Source: CAZIWX01 sp964543125 (GTDB lineage Bacteria > Fidelibacterota > UBA8477). From it: a DNA stretch of 7,861 nt. This document shows, piece after piece, positions 6,853-7,861 of this stretch; position 1 is the stretch's first letter, and each line of letters opens with the position of its first letter. The notes under the pieces were generated by a model that was given only the letters and a program-made list of their open reading frames with translations, did no database searches and was not told the DNA's origin. Position numbers and translations under genes: made by a program. The stretch covers positions 1 to 7,861 of the forward strand of contig CAZIWX010000114.1 in NCBI GenBank assembly GCA_964543125.1, in the 5' to 3' direction.

Positions 6853-7001
6853 ATTGAGATGATCTGAAGATCTGAAGATTGCAAGAATAGACGGGTAAAA
6901 AGAAGTTCAGAGCACTGACAGGGGTGATTATTTTTAAAATTACAGCGTTAACCGAAGCACCTGGGAAAATCATTAAATCGTTAGATTATAAAAATGGATT
7001 T
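6853..7001. repeat. 149-bp repeat, copy 1
   Basis: First of three copies of an A+T-rich element (others at 7506-7654 and 7684-7829). The order is a GATCTGAAGATCTGAAGATT tract, a unique core (6881-6967) and an AATCATTAAATCGTTA-type tail (6968-7001). It differs from copy 2 at about seven positions. The tail ends 9 bp before the start codon of the four-helix-bundle gene. Short frames are open on both strands of the core, but nothing recognisable is encoded. Confidence 0.85.
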
Positions 7002-7010
7002 GGTAATTCA

Positions 7011-7316
7011 ATGGATGAACGGGAATTGAAAAATCGGACAAAAGCTTTTGCTTTACGTATTCTTGCTTTGGTAAAATCTTTACCCAAAACCATTACCGGT
7101 CGAGCTATCGGGAATCAGTTAATCAGGAGTGGAACCTCTGTAGGAGCCAATTACCGTGCGGCGTGCCGGGGGAGAAGCAAGGCTGAGTTTATTTCCAAAT
7201 TGGCAATTGTCATTGAAGAATCAGATGAATGTGAATATTGGTTGGAATTAATTATCGAAGGTGGTTTAATGAAACGGGAGCGTGTTGAGTCCTTACTAAA
7301 AGAAGCCGGTAATTGA
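7011..7316 (+). CDS. Four-helix-bundle protein (IVP/S23 family), C-terminally truncated by an apparent frameshift
   Basis: A 101-aa member of the four-helix-bundle family first described from intervening sequences in 23S rRNA genes and widespread as free genes; its molecular role is not established. Characteristic segments are MDERELKNRTKAFALRIL (1-18), SLPKTITGRAIGNQLIRSG (23-41), TSVGANYRAACRGRSKAEF (42-60) and SDECEYWLELIIEGGL (71-86). The start at ATG 7011 matches the usual N-terminus; the frame is open back to 6924, but that part is repeat sequence. The Shine-Dalgarno is poor. The reading frame stops after LLKEAGN, while the family normally continues with a tail of about 18 residues, which is present here one frame away (7313-7366). 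The parallel copy at 532 shows GGTGAATTA where this gene has GGTAATTG, consistent with loss of one G. It is A+T-richer than the upstream genes and embedded in repeats, suggesting acquisition. Confidence 0.85.
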   Translation: MDERELKNRTKAFALRILALVKSLPKTITGRAIGNQLIRSGTSVGANYRAACRGRSKAEFISKLAIVIEESDECEYWLELIIEGGLMKRERVESLLKEAGN

Positions 7317-7366
7317 CAGCTATTTTTGCTAAATCGGCCTACACCGCGCGAAAGGTGAAAGCATAA
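7313..7366 (+). pseudogene. Out-of-frame C-terminal tail of the four-helix-bundle gene
   Basis: Read from TTG 7313 this gives LTAIFAKSAYTARKVKA and a TAA stop at 7364-7366. It is the expected continuation of the gene ending at 7316, displaced by -1. It parallels the remnant at 535-591 (AIF..SAYTARK.K conserved in both). No slippery homopolymer lies at the junction, so a mutation or sequencing error is more likely than programmed frameshifting. Confidence 0.8.
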
Positions 7367-7369
7367 GAA

Positions 7370-7432
7370 TAAATCTGAAGATTGAGAGGATCTGAGGATT
7401 TGAAGATCTGAAGATTGGAAGATCGGAAAGAC
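7370..7432. repeat. GATCTGAAGATT-type low-complexity tract
   Basis: Degenerate repetition of short units such as GATCTGAAGATT and GAGGATCTGAGGATT follows the four-helix-bundle gene. It resembles the tracts at 6821-6880, 7477-7533 and 7655-7711. No gene was seen. Confidence 0.75.
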
Positions 7433-7476
7433 AATCATTAAAATCATAAAAATCGTTAAATTATAAAAATAGATTT
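7433..7476. repeat. Isolated tail of the 149-bp repeat
   Basis: AATCATTAAAATCATAAAAA and the following bases to AGATTT match the tail of the three full repeats (compare 6968-7001 and 7621-7654), without the core. The four-helix-bundle gene is therefore bracketed by two tail copies. Confidence 0.65.
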
Positions 7477-7505
7477 GACGATCTGAAGATTGGGAGAATC
7501 TGAAA

Positions 7506-7654
7506 ATTGAGATGATCTGAAGATCTGAAGATTGCAAGAATAGACGGGTAAAAAGAAGTTTAGAGCACCGACAGGAGTGATTGTTTTTAAAATTACAGCG
7601 TTAACCGAAGCACCTGGGAAAATCATTAAATCGTTAAATCATAAAAATAGATTT
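7506..7654. repeat. 149-bp repeat, copy 2
   Basis: Second full copy, the same length as copy 1. With the linker at 7655-7683 it forms a 178-bp unit repeated in tandem with copy 3; a related linker precedes it at 7477-7505. It carries several private substitutions in the core (for example GGAGTG for GGGGTG). Apart from these repeats, 7367-7835 holds no recognisable gene. Confidence 0.85.
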
Positions 7655-7683
7655 AATGATCTGAAGATTGAGAGAATCTGAAA

Positions 7684-7829
7684 ATTGAGATGATCTGAAG
7701 ATCTGAAGATTGCAAGAATAGACGGATAAAAAGAAGTTCAGAGCACTGACAGGGGTGATTATTTTTAAAATTACAGCGTTAACCGAAGCACCTGGGAAAA
7801 TCATTAAATCATTAAATCATAAAAACAGG
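7684..7829. repeat. 149-bp repeat, copy 3
   Basis: Third copy, 178 bp downstream of copy 2. Its core (from TTCAGAGCACTGACAGGGG through TTAAAATTAC) is identical to copy 1 rather than to the adjacent copy 2. Similarity ends in the tail at about 7829, a few bases before a possible start codon. Confidence 0.85.
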
Positions 7830-7835
7830 TAAACA

Positions 7836-7861
7836 ATGGTCTCGAAAATTGATCAACTGAG
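7836..7861 (+). CDS. Possible 5' end of a further gene, cut by the window
   Basis: ATG at 7836 opens a frame reading MVSKIDQL up to the window edge, with AGG at 7827-7829 as a modest ribosome site. Only eight codons are visible, so the product cannot be named and the frame may be chance. Its position directly after a repeat tail mirrors that of the four-helix-bundle gene. Confidence 0.3.

Noticed and set aside
6915..6940. Promoter-like CTGACA and TAAAAT in the repeat core
   Set aside because: The spacing is only 14 bp, outside the normal 16-18, and copy 2 loses the better match. Not enough to call.
6785..6973. Minus-strand reading frame with a similar translation in all three 149-bp repeats
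   Set aside because: It is short, overlaps the M18 gene end and low-complexity DNA, and has no recognisable motif. The similarity follows from the DNA repeat itself.
6924..7010. Extended N-terminus for the four-helix-bundle protein from GTG 6924
   Set aside because: This part is the repeat core and tail, also found where no such gene follows. The family's N-terminus aligns at ATG 7011.
7151..7537. 128-codon minus-strand open frame
   Set aside because: It is antisense to the four-helix-bundle gene and runs through GATCTGAAGATT tracts, giving Ser/Gln/Ile-rich low-complexity sequence.

Overview
The window looks like a chromosomal segment from an uncultivated diderm (Gram-negative) bacterium of medium to moderately high G+C. 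The lipoprotein signal on one product supports an outer membrane. The dense short hairpin repeats and the four-helix-bundle (23S rRNA intervening-sequence, IVP-type) genes resemble what is seen in PVC/FCB-type and candidate-phylum genomes. I cannot assign a phylum from sequence alone. No rRNA, tRNA, CRISPR array, IS transposase or phage gene was found.

Layout. Positions 1-516 hold no gene. They carry a duplicated hairpin-rich repeat (order A1, a hairpin-rich interval, B1, A2, B2). At 517-591 lies the C-terminal remnant of a four-helix-bundle gene on the + strand. Next come an isoaspartyl peptidase/L-asparaginase on the - strand (597-1535), an 80-bp divergent intergenic region, and a + strand housekeeping block: a RlmI-type 23S rRNA cytosine methyltransferase (1616-2800), a small LPP20-like lipoprotein (2876-3352), the ribosome-assembly GTPase Obg (3411-4403), the DNA-processing protein DprA (4390-5490, overlapping obg by 14 bp) and an M18 aspartyl-type aminopeptidase (5495-6826, 4 bp after dprA). 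obg-dprA-M18 look like one transcription unit. The lipoprotein has its own plausible promoter and may open it.

From 6821 to the end the DNA becomes A+T-richer and repetitive. There are GATCTGAAGATT-type low-complexity tracts and three copies of a ~149-bp repeat, two of them in tandem with a 178-bp period. Between copies 1 and 2 sits a four-helix-bundle gene (7011-7316) with an apparent one-base deletion near its 3' end. Its usual C-terminal tail is still readable in another frame to 7366. The last 26 bases may start another gene.

The conserved genes are ordinary: translation (RlmI, Obg), DNA uptake/recombination (DprA) and protein/peptide turnover (two peptidases). The interesting parts are the flanks: a broken four-helix-bundle gene and a second remnant of the same family on the same strand at opposite ends of the window, plus two unrelated repeat families. 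I found no evidence of a new multi-gene system.
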